64,000 bases of DNA, taken from assembly GCF_009906855.1 (NCBI RefSeq), contig NZ_CP047650.1, positions 3,100,001 through 3,164,000 on the forward strand, given 5' to 3'. Positions within the stretch are counted from its first letter, which is position 1. Each line of letters begins with the position of its first letter. The notes below the pieces were generated by a model. That model made no database searches. It worked only from the letters and a program-made list of their open reading frames with translations, and had not been told where the DNA came from. Shown here piece after piece: positions 8,247 to 18,635 of the stretch. A program made the position numbers and the translations under genes. The stretch is from Xylophilus rhododendri. Its GTDB lineage: Bacteria; Pseudomonadota; Gammaproteobacteria; Burkholderiales; Burkholderiaceae_C.

Positions 8247-8264
8247 GTGCGCACATATTATGTG
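8247..8264 (-). promoter_or_regulatory. vapBC promoter and operator palindrome
   Basis: Read on the minus strand, CACATAATATGTG (8252-8264) is an inverted repeat whose centre contains the -10 hexamer TAATAT. An overlapping palindrome GTGCGCAC is at 8247-8254. A transcript would start about 15 bases before the vapB ATG. No clear -35 hexamer is visible; it would fall in the 3' end of the exonuclease gene. A -10 inside an operator is the usual design for antitoxin autorepression; binding is inference. Confidence 0.5.
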
Positions 8265-8275
8265 TTTTCGGGGCG

Positions 8276-9079
8276 TCACAGCGTGACGTCGTACCCGATC
8301 GTCAGCGGCGCATGGTCGCTGAACTTCACGTCCTTGTAGATCGCCGCCGTGCGCGCCGCCTCGGCCGTGGCGGGCGTGGCGATCTGGTAGTCCAGCCGCC
8401 AGCCCACGTTCTTCGCATAGGCCTGGCCGCGGTTGCTCCACCAGGTGTAGCAGTCGTCGGTGGTGTCGGGGAACAGGCGGCGGTAGACGTCCACCAGGCC
8501 GCCGGTGGCGTCGGTCAGGTGCAGGATCTTGCTCATCCAGTCGCGCTCCTCGGGCAGGAAGCCGCTGTTCTTGCGGTTGCCCTTGAAGTTCTTCAGGTCG
8601 GCTTCCTGGTGGGCGATGTTGATGTCGCCGCAGAGGATGAATTCGCGCTCGCCCTTCAGCTTCATCAGGATGGGATGCACCTCGGCCAGGAAGCGGTACT
8701 TGGCCAGCTGGCGCTCCTCGCCGGAGGAGCCGCTGGGGAAGTAGCAGCTGATGATGGAGAGCTTGCGTGTCGGCGTGTCGAAGCGCAGCTCGACGAAGCG
8801 GCCCTCGGCGTCGAACTCGGGCGAGCCGTAGCCGATCACCACCTCGCTCGGCTCGTGGCGGGTGTAGATCGCCACGCCGGAATAGCCCTTCTTCTCGGCG
8901 AAGTGGAAATGGCCCTTCATCCCGGCCAGCTCCTCGAAGCGGCCGGCAACGTCGGCCGCCTGGGCCTTGACCTCCTGCAGGCAAATACAATCCGGCGCGG
9001 TCTCGGCGATCCAGGGCTCCAGGCCCTTGCTGGTGGCCGAGCGGATGCCGTTGAGGTTCAGGCTGGTTAATTTGAACAA
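8276..9079 (-). CDS. xth: Exodeoxyribonuclease III
   Basis: A 267-residue exonuclease III/AP endonuclease of the exonuclease-endonuclease-phosphatase fold. It shows [11 protein letters not shown] at the start (Asn), CLQEVKAQ (Glu metal ligand), [22 protein letters not shown] (Asp/Asn pair) and the terminal [10 protein letters not shown] (catalytic Asp-His). It removes 3' blocking groups and cuts at abasic sites in base excision repair. No ATG is available in frame; TTG at 9079 is the best start and has GGGA 8 bases before it. This start is only 12 bases from the divergent pyrE start. Confidence 0.9.
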   Translation of the reverse strand: MFKLTSLNLNGIRSATSKGLEPWIAETAPDCICLQEVKAQAADVAGRFEELAGMKGHFHFAEKKGYSGVAIYTRHEPSEVVIGYGSPEFDAEGRFVELRFDTPTRKLSIISCYFPSGSSGEERQLAKYRFLAEVHPILMKLKGEREFILCGDINIAHQEADLKNFKGNRKNSGFLPEERDWMSKILHLTDATGGLVDVYRRLFPDTTDDCYTWWSNRGQAYAKNVGWRLDYQIATPATAEAARTAAIYKDVKFSDHAPLTIGYDVTL

Positions 9080-9091
9080 GGAAAACGTCCC

Positions 9092-9799
9092 ATGGTGGTG
9101 GATGGCAGCAGCGCCCGGGGCGCTTTGGCGGCGGGGCCGCTGGCGCAGGAGTTCGTGCAGTTCTGCATCGAGTCCGGCGTCTTGCGGTTCGGTGAATTCA
9201 AGACCAAGGCGGGGCGCCTGTCCCCGTATTTCTTCAATGCGGGGCTGTTCGACGACGGCGCCAAGCTCGGCCGGCTCGCAGGATTCTATGCAGAGGCGCT
9301 GATCGCCAGCGGCATCGAATTCGACATGATCTTCGGCCCCGCCTACAAGGGCATCCCCCTGGCGGCGGCCGTGGCCATCGAGCTGGCGCGGCGCGGCCAT
9401 AACCTGCCGTTTGCCTACAACCGCAAGGAAGCCAAGGACCACGGCGAGGGCGGCAGCCTGGTCGGCGCGCCGCTGCGGGGCCGGGTGCTGATCGTCGACG
9501 ACGTGATGTCGGCCGGCACCGCGGCACGGGAATCCATCCAGCTGATCGAGGCCGCCGGCGCCGTGCCCCACGCCATGGCGATCGCCCTCGACCGCCAGGA
9601 AAAGGCCACCGAGAACGGCGCCGACGTGGACTACAGCGCGGTGCAGTACGTGCGCGACCGGCTGGGCCTGCAGGTCTGCACCATCGCCTGCCTGTCGGAC
9701 CTGCTGGCCTACCTGTCGGATAGCGGCTCCGGCGGCGAGGCGGCCGCGCACCGGGCCTCGGTGCAGGCCTACCGCGAACGCTACGGCGTCGAGGTGTGA
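9092..9799 (+). CDS. pyrE: Orotate phosphoribosyltransferase
   Basis: A 235-residue type I phosphoribosyltransferase with the PRPP-binding motif [17 protein letters not shown], the mobile loop [12 protein letters not shown] and the orotate-site [10 protein letters not shown]. It converts orotate and PRPP to OMP in pyrimidine synthesis. ATG at 9092 has AAGGAAA 9 bases upstream. Slightly longer than E. coli PyrE (213) through the N-terminus and C-terminal tail. Its stop overlaps the next gene (GTGA). Confidence 0.96.
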   Translation: MVVDGSSARGALAAGPLAQEFVQFCIESGVLRFGEFKTKAGRLSPYFFNAGLFDDGAKLGRLAGFYAEALIASGIEFDMIFGPAYKGIPLAAAVAIELARRGHNLPFAYNRKEAKDHGEGGSLVGAPLRGRVLIVDDVMSAGTAARESIQLIEAAGAVPHAMAIALDRQEKATENGADVDYSAVQYVRDRLGLQVCTIACLSDLLAYLSDSGSGGEAAAHRASVQAYRERYGVEV

Positions 9800-10908
9800 A
9801 CACGGCGGCGCCGCATCGCTGGCTGAGCAGCGCCGCGGTGCGCGGCTGGAGCTGGGTGCACAAGTGGTCCAGCCTGGTCAGCACGGCCTTCATGCTGCTG
9901 TTGTGCATCACCGGCCTGCCGCTGCTGTTCCACCACGAGATCGGCCATCTGCTGGGCACCGAGGCCGAGCCGCCGGCCATGGCGGCCGACGCCCCGCGCG
10001 CCCGCATCGACGACATATTGACCAAGGCGCTGGCGCAGCACCCCGGCACGGTGGTGCAGTTCTACGGGCCGGACGAGGACGACGACCGCATGGCCTTCGT
10101 CACCCTCAACACCACGGCCGACGCCAGCACCGGTTTCACCAGCCTGATGATGGATGCCCGCACCGCCGAGCCGCTGCCGCATCCGCCCTTCGACCAGGGC
10201 TTCATGTACATCATGTTCCGGCTGCACGTGGACCTGTTCGCCGACCTGCCGGGCAAGCTCTTCCTGGGCTTCATGGGCTTTCTGCTGCTGGTGGCCATCG
10301 TCTCGGGGGTGGTGCTGTATGCGCCCTTCATGCGCAAGCTCGATTTCGGCAGCGTGCGGCGCGACCGCAAGCCGCGCACCAAGTGGCTGGACCTGCACAA
10401 TCTGCTGGGCGTGACCACCCTGGTCTGGGCCTTCGTGGTGGGCGCCACCGGCATGATCAACACCTGGGCCGATCTCGTCTTCAAGTTCTGGCAGAACGAC
10501 CAGATGGCCCAGATGGTGGCGCCCTACAAGGGCCTGCCGCCGCCGGCCCACCGGGTGCCGGTGCAGCTGGCGGCCGATGCGGCGCAGGCGCTGCTGCCGG
10601 GCATGCAGATGCGTTTCATCGCCTTTCCGGGCAGCAATTTTTCCAGCCCGCATCACTACGCGGTCTTCATGAAGGGCGACACGCCGCTGACCGCACGCCT
10701 GCTGCAGCCGGTGCTGGTGGATGCCGAGACCGGCCAGGTCACCGACAGCCGGCCGCTGCCCTGGTATGGCAAGGCCTTGCTGATCTCGCAGCCGCTGCAC
10801 TTCGGCGACTACGGGGGCACCCCGCTGCAGCTGCTGTGGGCGCTGCTGGACATCGCCACCATCGTGGTGCTGGGCAGCGGCCTGTATCTGTGGATCAAGA
10901 AGCGATGA
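9796..10908 (+). CDS. PepSY-associated TM protein (iron reductase-like)
   Basis: A 370-residue inner-membrane protein of the PepSY_TM type. The first helix is at about 28-46 ([20 protein letters not shown]) after [10 protein letters not shown], followed by a periplasmic region to about 150, helices at about 153-176 and 200-225, a second periplasmic PepSY-like region, and a final helix ending LYLWIKKR. Several His residues next to helices (HKW, HHE, LHVD, LHNLLG, LHFG) could bind heme or metal. Family members are often tied to ferric-siderophore reduction; no TonB receptor is nearby, so the role is open. GTG start overlaps pyrE by 4 bases. Confidence 0.82.
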   Translation: MNTAAPHRWLSSAAVRGWSWVHKWSSLVSTAFMLLLCITGLPLLFHHEIGHLLGTEAEPPAMAADAPRARIDDILTKALAQHPGTVVQFYGPDEDDDRMAFVTLNTTADASTGFTSLMMDARTAEPLPHPPFDQGFMYIMFRLHVDLFADLPGKLFLGFMGFLLLVAIVSGVVLYAPFMRKLDFGSVRRDRKPRTKWLDLHNLLGVTTLVWAFVVGATGMINTWADLVFKFWQNDQMAQMVAPYKGLPPPAHRVPVQLAADAAQALLPGMQMRFIAFPGSNFSSPHHYAVFMKGDTPLTARLLQPVLVDAETGQVTDSRPLPWYGKALLISQPLHFGDYGGTPLQLLWALLDIATIVVLGSGLYLWIKKR

Positions 10909-11135
10909 GCCATTCCCACTCGAACCTGGCTGCGCGCCAGCACCGCGCGCAGCTGTGGAGGCTCTGGGGCTGGCCGCTGGCCATGGGCTTGCTGTCGCTG
11001 GTCGGCCTCTTGACGGGCCTGGTGTTCGACGGCTGGGGCGATGTGCTCTCGTGGATCGCGCTCGCCATTCCCGTTCTGGTGATGCTGTGGTTCGGCTGGC
11101 TGCGCCGGCCGGGGCCGGAACACCGCCAGCGCTAG
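10905..11135 (+). CDS. Small two-helix membrane protein
   Basis: A 76-residue protein whose ATG overlaps the stop of the PepSY protein (ATGA), so the two are translationally coupled. It has a short His/Arg-rich cytoplasmic start ([19 protein letters not shown]), two hydrophobic helices (about 22-42 and 46-66) and a basic end. Small proteins of this kind often accompany PepSY_TM proteins, probably as subunits. No further function can be assigned. Confidence 0.75.
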   Translation: MSHSHSNLAARQHRAQLWRLWGWPLAMGLLSLVGLLTGLVFDGWGDVLSWIALAIPVLVMLWFGWLRRPGPEHRQR

Positions 11136-11136
11136 A

Positions 11137-11592
11137 TCACTGGCAGTCGATCTGCATCGATTCGATGCGGCCGCCGAAGCCCAGGGTCTTGCGCACATTG
11201 GCATCGCGGGTGTTGGCGGCGAAGTCCACCTTGCGGTCCTTGAACAGGCGGTGTTCGTAGACATGCAGCGTGGTCTTGGGGCCGGTGACGATGCTGTCGA
11301 TATCGCGCCTGAGCTGCTTGGCCGTGCCCTTGTCCAGAGCGGCGAGCTGGCTCGGGCCGACCAGGGTCACGATGTCGCCCTTGAAGTCCTTCTTCTCGTA
11401 GAACTGCACCCAGCAGCCGCCTTCGAGCGCGCGGTTGGAGACTTCCACCGGCACCAGCAGGATGACGGGGGCGGGCTGGTTGTCGCCATTGGCGGCCACA
11501 CCGCCCGCGGGCACCGGCGCAGCGGTCTGGGCGAAGGCCATCGAAGCGCCGAGGGTCAGGGCAGCGCCCAGGAATTTGTGCAGAGTTTTCAT
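11137..11592 (-). CDS. Periplasmic beta/gamma-crystallin-like protein
   Basis: A 151-residue exported protein: signal peptide (MKTLHKFLGAALTLGASMAF, Ala-Gln cleavage near 22), a short Ala/Pro linker, then a domain with two Greek-key signatures. The first is VQFYEKKDFKG (aromatic-x4-Phe-x-Gly); the second is LHVYEHRLFKDRKV. Between them is DIDSIVTG, which resembles the Ca-binding D/N-x-x-S/T-S loop of microbial beta/gamma-crystallins. Two Cys (about 60 and 150) could form a disulfide. AGGA lies 10 bases before the ATG. It converges on the small membrane protein with one base between them. Family call is from pattern only. Confidence 0.65.
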   Translation of the reverse strand: MKTLHKFLGAALTLGASMAFAQTAAPVPAGGVAANGDNQPAPVILLVPVEVSNRALEGGCWVQFYEKKDFKGDIVTLVGPSQLAALDKGTAKQLRRDIDSIVTGPKTTLHVYEHRLFKDRKVDFAANTRDANVRKTLGFGGRIESMQIDCQ

Positions 11593-11781
11593 TGTTCGAG
11601 AGTCCTGTGAGTCGGTCCACGCCGTGGCGGCGCGGTGCATGCAGGATGGGACCGCGGCACGGAGCGGCGCGTCAGCCGATTTCCCCATGCGCTGAAGGGG
11701 GTCATCGGCACCCTGGGCGCCTACAGCCCTGCCAGCGCATGGCCGACGGGCGCGGCGCGGCGGCCTGATTAGCGTGGGTGC

Positions 11782-12339
11782 ATGAACAAATCCACCATTC
11801 GCCTCCTCGCCGCCGCCGGCCTGGGCGCCGCCGCCGTCGCCCTGGTCGTCGGCTGCGCCTCCGGCTCCGGCAAGACCGACGTGCCGCTGCCGCTGGCCCG
11901 CAACATCGACATTCCGCGCTACATGGGGTCCTGGTACGTCATCGCCAACATCCCGACCTGGCCGGAACGCGGTGCCCGCGATGCGGTGGAAAGCTACACG
12001 CAGGCAGCGGACGGCCATATCGACATCGACTTCCGCTACCGCAAGCAGGAGGGCGACGGTGAGTTGAAGCACATGGGCTCCAAGGGCTTCGTGTCCGAGC
12101 AGGACGGCGCCATCTGGGGCGTGCAATTTGTCTGGCCGATCAAGGCCGACTACCGCATCGCGCATGTCGAGCCGGATTACAGCCAGACCATCGTCGCGCG
12201 GGAGAAGCGCGACTATGTCTGGATCATGGCCCGCACCCCGACGATTCCCGAGGAGCGTTACCAGGCCCTGGTGGCCCGCGTCGCCGCCATGGGCTACGAC
12301 GTGAGCAAGCTCCAGCGGGTGCCCCAGGCCGCCCGCTGA
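11782..12339 (+). CDS. blc: Lipocalin family lipoprotein (Blc-like)
   Basis: A 185-residue outer-membrane-type lipocalin. The N-terminus carries a lipobox LVVGC (Cys25). The mature part has the lipocalin signature YMGSWYVIANIPTWPERGA (G-x-W motif), strands to about 150, and the closing Arg-containing WIMARTPTIPEERY motif typical of Blc. Blc proteins bind lysophospholipids or fatty acids and act in envelope stress or lipid handling. It runs divergently from the crystallin-like gene across a 190-base gap. Confidence 0.9.
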   Translation: MNKSTIRLLAAAGLGAAAVALVVGCASGSGKTDVPLPLARNIDIPRYMGSWYVIANIPTWPERGARDAVESYTQAADGHIDIDFRYRKQEGDGELKHMGSKGFVSEQDGAIWGVQFVWPIKADYRIAHVEPDYSQTIVAREKRDYVWIMARTPTIPEERYQALVARVAAMGYDVSKLQRVPQAAR

Positions 12340-12352
12340 AGCCTCACCGGCT

Positions 12353-13798
12353 TCAGGCCAGCCGTGCCTTCAGCACCGCGTTGACCTCGGCCGGATTGGC
12401 CTTGCCCTTGCTGGCCTTCATCACCTGGCCGACCAGGGCGTTGAAGGCCTTGTCCTTGCCGGCGCGGAACTGGGCCACGTTGTCGGCATTGGCGGCGATG
12501 ACCTCGTTGACGATCTTCTCCAGCGCGCCGGAGTCGTTCATCTGCTTCAGGCCCTTGGCCTCGATCACCGCATCGACCTCGCTGCCCTCGCCGCTCCACA
12601 GCGCCTCGAACACCTGGCGCGCCGCGTTGTTGCTGATGGTGCCGTCGGCGATGCGGGCGATCAGCGCGGCCAGCTGGGCGGCCGACACCGGCGCGGCATC
12701 GATCGCCAGGTCGCCCGCATTCAGCCGGCGCGAGACCTCGCCCATGATCCAGTTGCTGGCCAGCTTGGCCTGGCCGCTGGCCTTGGCGGCCGTCTCGAAA
12801 TAGCCGGCCATGGCCTTGCTCTGGGTGAGCGTGGCGGCGTCGTATTCCGGCAGGCCGTAGTCGGCCACGAAACGCGCGGCCATGGCGCGCGGCAGTTCCG
12901 GCATGCGGGCGCGCACCTGTTCCACCCATTCGGCGGCCACCACCAGCGGCGGCAGGTCGGGATCGGGGAAGTAGCGGTAGTCGGCCGCGTCTTCCTTGGT
13001 GCGCATGGCCCGGGTTTCGCCGGTGTCCGGATCGAACAGCACAGTGGCCTGCTGGATCGCCCGGCCGTCCTCGATCTCCTCGATCTGCCAGCGGATCTCG
13101 AAGTCGATCGCCTGCTGCATGAACTTGAAGCTGTTGAGGTTCTTGATCTCGCGGCGAGTGCCGAGCGGCGCGCCGGGCTTGCGCACCGACACGTTGGCGT
13201 CGCAGCGGAAGGAGCCTTCCTGCATGTTGCCGTCGCAGATGCCGATCCAGGTGACGATCTTGTGCAGCTCGCGCGCATAGGCCACGGCCTCGGCGCTGCT
13301 GCGCATGTCGGGCTCGGTGACGATCTCCAGCAGCGGCGTGCCGGCGCGGTTCAGGTCGATGCCGCTCATGCCGATGAAGTCCTCGTGCAGCGACTTGCCG
13401 GCGTCTTCCTCCAGGTGGGCGCGCACCAGGCGCACGGATTTCTTCTCCTCGCCCAGCAGGAATTCGACGCTGCCGCCCTGCACCACCGGGATCTCGAACT
13501 GGCTGATCTGGTAGCCCTTGGGCAGGTCGGGATAGAAGTAATTCTTGCGCGCGAAGACGCTGCGCGGCGCGATGGTCGAGCCCAGCGCCAGGCCGAGTTC
13601 GATGGCGCGTTCGACCGCGCCCTTGTTCATCACCGGCAGCGTGCCCGGCAGCGCCAGGTCGACCGGCGCGGCCTGGGTGTTGGCCTCGGCGCCGAAGGCG
13701 GTGGGCGCGCGGCTGAAGATCTTGGAGGCGGTGGAGAGCTGGGTGTGGGTTTCGAAGCCGATCACGACTTCATAGCCCTGGACGAGTAACGAGGACAT
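12353..13798 (-). CDS. gatB: Glu/Asp-tRNA amidotransferase subunit B
   Basis: A 481-residue GatB with N-terminal [18 protein letters not shown], the kinase-like core motifs ([58 protein letters not shown]) and the C-terminal YqeY-like tRNA-binding helical tail. With GatA and GatC it amidates mischarged Glu-tRNA(Gln) and/or Asp-tRNA(Asn). ATG at 13798 gives the standard start [14 protein letters not shown]. It is the last gene of gatC-gatA-gatB and converges on blc with a short gap containing a 7-bp hairpin. Confidence 0.97.
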   Translation of the reverse strand: MSSLLVQGYEVVIGFETHTQLSTASKIFSRAPTAFGAEANTQAAPVDLALPGTLPVMNKGAVERAIELGLALGSTIAPRSVFARKNYFYPDLPKGYQISQFEIPVVQGGSVEFLLGEEKKSVRLVRAHLEEDAGKSLHEDFIGMSGIDLNRAGTPLLEIVTEPDMRSSAEAVAYARELHKIVTWIGICDGNMQEGSFRCDANVSVRKPGAPLGTRREIKNLNSFKFMQQAIDFEIRWQIEEIEDGRAIQQATVLFDPDTGETRAMRTKEDAADYRYFPDPDLPPLVVAAEWVEQVRARMPELPRAMAARFVADYGLPEYDAATLTQSKAMAGYFETAAKASGQAKLASNWIMGEVSRRLNAGDLAIDAAPVSAAQLAALIARIADGTISNNAARQVFEALWSGEGSEVDAVIEAKGLKQMNDSGALEKIVNEVIAANADNVAQFRAGKDKAFNALVGQVMKASKGKANPAEVNAVLKARLA

Positions 13799-13802
13799 GG
13801 TC

Positions 13803-15317
13803 TTAGACGCCTTCCGGTGCACGAAGGTGGAAATCGGTGGCTTGCTGGAAGCGGTGCGCGGCGTTGAGCAGGCGCGCCTCGCCGAAGTAGTTGCCGATCA
13901 GCTGCAGGCCCACCGGCATGCCGCCCTCGCCGCTGCCCACCGGCAGGCTCATGCCGGGCAGGCCGGCGAGCGAGGCGGGCAGGGTGAAGATGTCGGCCAG
14001 GTAGCTGGCGACCGGGTCGTCGGCCTTCTCGCCGATCTTCCAGGCCACGCTGGGCGCCACCGGGCCGGCGATCAGGTCGCATTGGGTGAAGGCGTTGCGG
14101 AAGTCGTCGGCGATCATGCGGCGGATCTTCTGGGCCTGCAGGTAGTAGGCGTCGTAGTAGCCATGGCTCAGCACATAGGTGCCGATCATGATGCGGCGCT
14201 TGACCTCGTCGCCGAAGCCTTCGGCGCGGGTCTTTTTGTACATGTCGAGCAGGTCGGTGTAGTGCTCCGCGCGGTGGCCGAACTTCACGCCGTCGAAGCG
14301 GCTCAGGTTCGACGAGGCCTCGGCCGGCGCGATGATGTAGTAGACGGGGATGGCCAGTTCGGTGCGCGGCAGGGTCACCGGCACGATCTTCGCGCCCAGG
14401 CCTTCGTAGGTCTTGAGCGCGGCGTCGATCGCGGCGCGCACATCGGGCTGCAGGCCCTCGCCGAAGAACTCCTTGGGGATGCCGATGCGCAGGCCTTCCA
14501 GGCTGTCGTTTAGCGAGCGCGAGAAGTCTTCGGCCGGGCGGTCCAGCGAGGTGGAGTCGCGGTCCAGGTCGGGGCCGCACAGGGCCGACAGCAGCAGGGC
14601 GCAGTCCTCGGCGCTGCGCGCCATGGGGCCGGCCTGGTCCAGGCTCGATGCATAGGCAACCATGCCGTAGCGCGAGGCGCGGCCGTAGGTGGGCTTGATG
14701 CCGGTGATGCCGCAGAAGGCGGCGGGCTGGCGGATCGATCCGCCGGTGTCGGTGCCGGTGGCGGCCGGCGCCAGGCGCGCGGCCACGGCCACGGCGCTGC
14801 CGCCGGAGGAGCCGCCGGCCACGCGGGCGCGGTCCCAGGGGTTTTTCGGCGTCTGCGGCGTGGCGCTGCCGACGGCGGGCACGGCCACGCTCTCGTTGGC
14901 CGAGCCCATGGCGAATTCGTCGCAGCTCAGCTTGCCCAGGGTGACGATGCCCTGTTCGGCCAGCTTGGCGACGACCGTGGCATCGAAGGGCGAGCGGTAG
15001 CCGGCCAGCATCTTGGAGCCGGCGGTGCTGGGGAAGTCGCGGGTGACGAAGATGTCCTTGTGCGCCATCGGCACGCCTTCGAGGCGCCCGGCGGTGCCGG
15101 CGGCGATGCGGGCATCGGCGGCGCGCGCCTGGGCCAGGGTCACCTCGGGATCGATGGCGACATAGGCCGCCAGGTCCTGGTGGCGGTTCGCGCGGTCCAG
15201 GAAGTGTCGGGCGGTTTCCACCGCCGAGACCTCGCGCGCGGCGATGCGGGCGGCCAGTTCGGCCACGCCCAGGTCGTGGAGTGCCTTGTTGCTGTCGTTC
15301 ATGCTGCCGCCGCTCAT
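13803..15317 (-). CDS. gatA: Glu/Asp-tRNA amidotransferase subunit A
   Basis: A 504-residue amidase-signature enzyme that frees ammonia from glutamine for the GatB site. The Ser-cisSer-Lys triad is visible: Lys in [13 protein letters not shown], the Gly/Ser-rich [15 protein letters not shown], and [17 protein letters not shown] with the catalytic Ser. ATG at 15317 overlaps the gatC stop by 4 bases (ATGA) and has AGGTGAT upstream, so it is preferred over the ATG at 15302. GatB follows after a 4-base gap. Confidence 0.96.
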   Translation of the reverse strand: MSGGSMNDSNKALHDLGVAELAARIAAREVSAVETARHFLDRANRHQDLAAYVAIDPEVTLAQARAADARIAAGTAGRLEGVPMAHKDIFVTRDFPSTAGSKMLAGYRSPFDATVVAKLAEQGIVTLGKLSCDEFAMGSANESVAVPAVGSATPQTPKNPWDRARVAGGSSGGSAVAVAARLAPAATGTDTGGSIRQPAAFCGITGIKPTYGRASRYGMVAYASSLDQAGPMARSAEDCALLLSALCGPDLDRDSTSLDRPAEDFSRSLNDSLEGLRIGIPKEFFGEGLQPDVRAAIDAALKTYEGLGAKIVPVTLPRTELAIPVYYIIAPAEASSNLSRFDGVKFGHRAEHYTDLLDMYKKTRAEGFGDEVKRRIMIGTYVLSHGYYDAYYLQAQKIRRMIADDFRNAFTQCDLIAGPVAPSVAWKIGEKADDPVASYLADIFTLPASLAGLPGMSLPVGSGEGGMPVGLQLIGNYFGEARLLNAAHRFQQATDFHLRAPEGV

Positions 15318-15613
15318 TCGATCACCTTGGGAACCAGGAACAGGCCGTTCTCGACGGCGGGCGCGCTGCGCTGGCTGTCCTCGCGGCTGGGGAAGCTGCC
15401 GACGGCGTCCTCGCGCAGGCGCAGGGCGACGTCCTCGAAGGCGGCGACGGGATGGGCCAGGGGCTCCAGCCCGCTGGTGTCGACGGCGCGCATCTGCTCG
15501 ACGATGGCGAAGAAGGCGTTGAGCTGGCCGAGCATGCGGTCGCTCTCGTCGGGCTGGAGTTCCAGCCGCGCCAGGTTGGCGATCCGGCTGATGTCTTGGG
15601 AGGTGAGGGCCAT
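15314..15613 (-). CDS. gatC: Glu/Asp-tRNA amidotransferase subunit C
   Basis: A 99-residue GatC, the clamp subunit that stabilises GatA on GatB. The start [19 protein letters not shown], the central [16 protein letters not shown] and the end [18 protein letters not shown] are family hallmarks. ATG at 15613 has GGTGAGG just upstream. First gene of the gatCAB operon and divergent from mreB across about 270 bases. Confidence 0.96.
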   Translation of the reverse strand: MALTSQDISRIANLARLELQPDESDRMLGQLNAFFAIVEQMRAVDTSGLEPLAHPVAAFEDVALRLREDAVGSFPSREDSQRSAPAVENGLFLVPKVIE

Positions 15614-15670
15614 GGCAAACGGGCGCCGCGCGGGCGCCGACAGCGTGAGTTGGGTACTGTTGGGGTACGG

Positions 15671-16929
<1,259 letters not shown>

Positions 16930-17169
16930 GCCCCCCGGCTTCTCACTGCGCCTTCGGCTCCGTGTAGTTCGCCACCCCCCGAGGGGAGGCTTCGCCTGCG
17001 CCAGGGAGACCCTGACGCGGCTCTACCGGGATATGAGGGGGATCGGGCTCTGCGGCGTTGCTGGCCGGGTCGGGCGCGCGCTGACCGGAACCTTTCTCCG
17101 TCACGGTCTGTCTCCTATCATTGCCGGTTACTGCTTCTCCGGCCCGATCTCTTCCTTTCTTCAACCGCC

Positions 17170-18108
17170 ATGCCTCTGGGTACCCTGGATCGCGCCGCGC
17201 CGCCCTTCTTCAAGCAGGGGCCGTCGGCGCGGTCGACTCTGGCGGTGCTGACGGCGCTGTCGCTGTTCCTGATGGTGGCCGATACCCGACTGGGCATCAC
17301 GCCGCCGATCCGCTCGGCGGTGTCCACCGTGCTGTATCCGGTGCAATGGCTGGCGCTGCAGCCGGTGCGCATCGGGCGCATGTCGGCCGACTACTTCGAC
17401 ACGGTGCGTTCGGCCCAGACGGTGGAGAACGCGGCCCGCCGCAACATGCTGCAGCAGGCCCAGCGCGCCAGCCAGGTCGAGGAGCTGCTGCTGGAGAACC
17501 GCCGGCTGCGCGAGCTGCTCGGCCTGCGCCAGCGGCTCAATGCCTCCGAGCAGGCGGCCGAGGTGCTGTACGACGCGCCCGATCCCTACACCCGCCGCGT
17601 CATCATCGACCGCGGCCAGCTGCAGGGCGTGGCGCTCGGCGCGCCGGTGCTCGACGACGCCGGCGTGCTCGGCCAGGTGACCCGGCTGCATCCGCTGCTG
17701 GCCGAGGTCTCGCTGCTGGTGGACCGCGACTTTTCCATTCCCGTGCTCAACACCCGCACCGGCGCCCGCAGCGTGGCCTACGGCGATCCGGCCGGCGCGG
17801 GCGGGCTGGAGCTGCGTTTCATGCCCAGCAACGCCGACGTGGAGGAGGGCGACCTGCTCACCACCAGCGGCGTGGACGGCGTCTATCCGGCCGGCCTGCC
17901 TGTCGCCAAGGTGAGCCATGTGGAGCGCCGCTCCGAATCCGCCTTCGCCCGCATCCGCTGCGTGCCGCTGGCCAGCACCCAGGGCTCGCGCCATGTGCTG
18001 GTGTTGAAGCCCCTGACCGACCAGATCCCGCCGCGCCCGGCCGAGGAGCCGGCGCCGGTCGAGAGCAAACGCCGCCTGCTGCCGCCGCGCACAGTGCCGG
18101 CACCCTGA
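17170..18108 (+). CDS. mreC: Rod shape-determining protein MreC
   Basis: A 312-residue bitopic protein with a transmembrane helix at about 22-42 (STLAVLTALSLFLMVADTR), a periplasmic coiled coil (about 75-120, VEELLLENRRLRELLGL), and the two beta-barrel domains of MreC with GAPVLDDAGVLGQVTRL and EGDLLTTSGVDGVYPAGL. It links MreB and MreD to the penicillin-binding protein MrdA. A Pro-rich charged C-terminal tail follows. 11 bases before mreD. Confidence 0.96.
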   Translation: MPLGTLDRAAPPFFKQGPSARSTLAVLTALSLFLMVADTRLGITPPIRSAVSTVLYPVQWLALQPVRIGRMSADYFDTVRSAQTVENAARRNMLQQAQRASQVEELLLENRRLRELLGLRQRLNASEQAAEVLYDAPDPYTRRVIIDRGQLQGVALGAPVLDDAGVLGQVTRLHPLLAEVSLLVDRDFSIPVLNTRTGARSVAYGDPAGAGGLELRFMPSNADVEEGDLLTTSGVDGVYPAGLPVAKVSHVERRSESAFARIRCVPLASTQGSRHVLVLKPLTDQIPPRPAEEPAPVESKRRLLPPRTVPAP

Positions 18109-18119
18109 GGACCAGCGCC

Positions 18120-18635
18120 ATGGCACGCACGCCGCAGCAACTGCTGCTGCCGGTCAACCCGGTCTTCATCTGGAGCAGCCTCTTCGTGGCCCTGCTGGTG
18201 GCCCTGCTGCCGCTGGGCCGCGCCGCCTGGGTGCCCGATGTGCTGATGCTGGTGCTGGTGTTCTGGAGCGTGCACCAGCCCTCGCGTGTGGGCATGGGCG
18301 CGGCCTTCGCGCTCGGCCTGTGCGTGGATGTGCAGCATGCCGCCCTGCTGGGGCAGAACGCACTCATCTACACGGTGATGGTCTACCTCGGCGTGAGCCT
18401 GCAGCGGCGATTGCTGTGGTTCGGCATTCCCTTGCAGGCGGTGCAGCTGCTGCCGCTGTTCGCGGGGGCGCATGTGCTGCAGACGCTGATCCGGCTGATC
18501 CTGGGCGCCAGCCTGCCGGGCTGGGGCATCGTGGCGGCGCCCTTGCTCGAATCGCTGCTCTGGATTCCGATCAGCGTGGTGCTGCTGGCGCCGCAGCGCC
18601 GGGCGCCCGACCGCGACGAAAACAGGCCGCTATGA
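18120..18635 (+). CDS. mreD: Rod shape-determining protein MreD
   Basis: A 171-residue inner-membrane protein with about five hydrophobic helices and the family motif WVPDVLMLVLVFWSVHQPSR then GLCVDVQHAALLGQNAL. It works with MreC in the elongasome. ATG at 18120 gives the normal start MARTPQQLLLPVNPVFIW. The stop overlaps the mrdA start (ATGA). Confidence 0.94.
   Translation: MARTPQQLLLPVNPVFIWSSLFVALLVALLPLGRAAWVPDVLMLVLVFWSVHQPSRVGMGAAFALGLCVDVQHAALLGQNALIYTVMVYLGVSLQRRLLWFGIPLQAVQLLPLFAGAHVLQTLIRLILGASLPGWGIVAAPLLESLLWIPISVVLLAPQRRAPDRDENRPL

Noticed and set aside
12337..12355. TGAAGCC/GGCTTCA hairpin between blc and gatB as a terminator
   Set aside because: The stem is there but no T run follows on either strand, so intrinsic termination is not supported.
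16930..17169. Possible repeat element between mreB and mreC
   Set aside because: The GC-rich text around 16940-17000 looks like a dispersed intergenic repeat, but no second copy was found in the window, so it is not listed.
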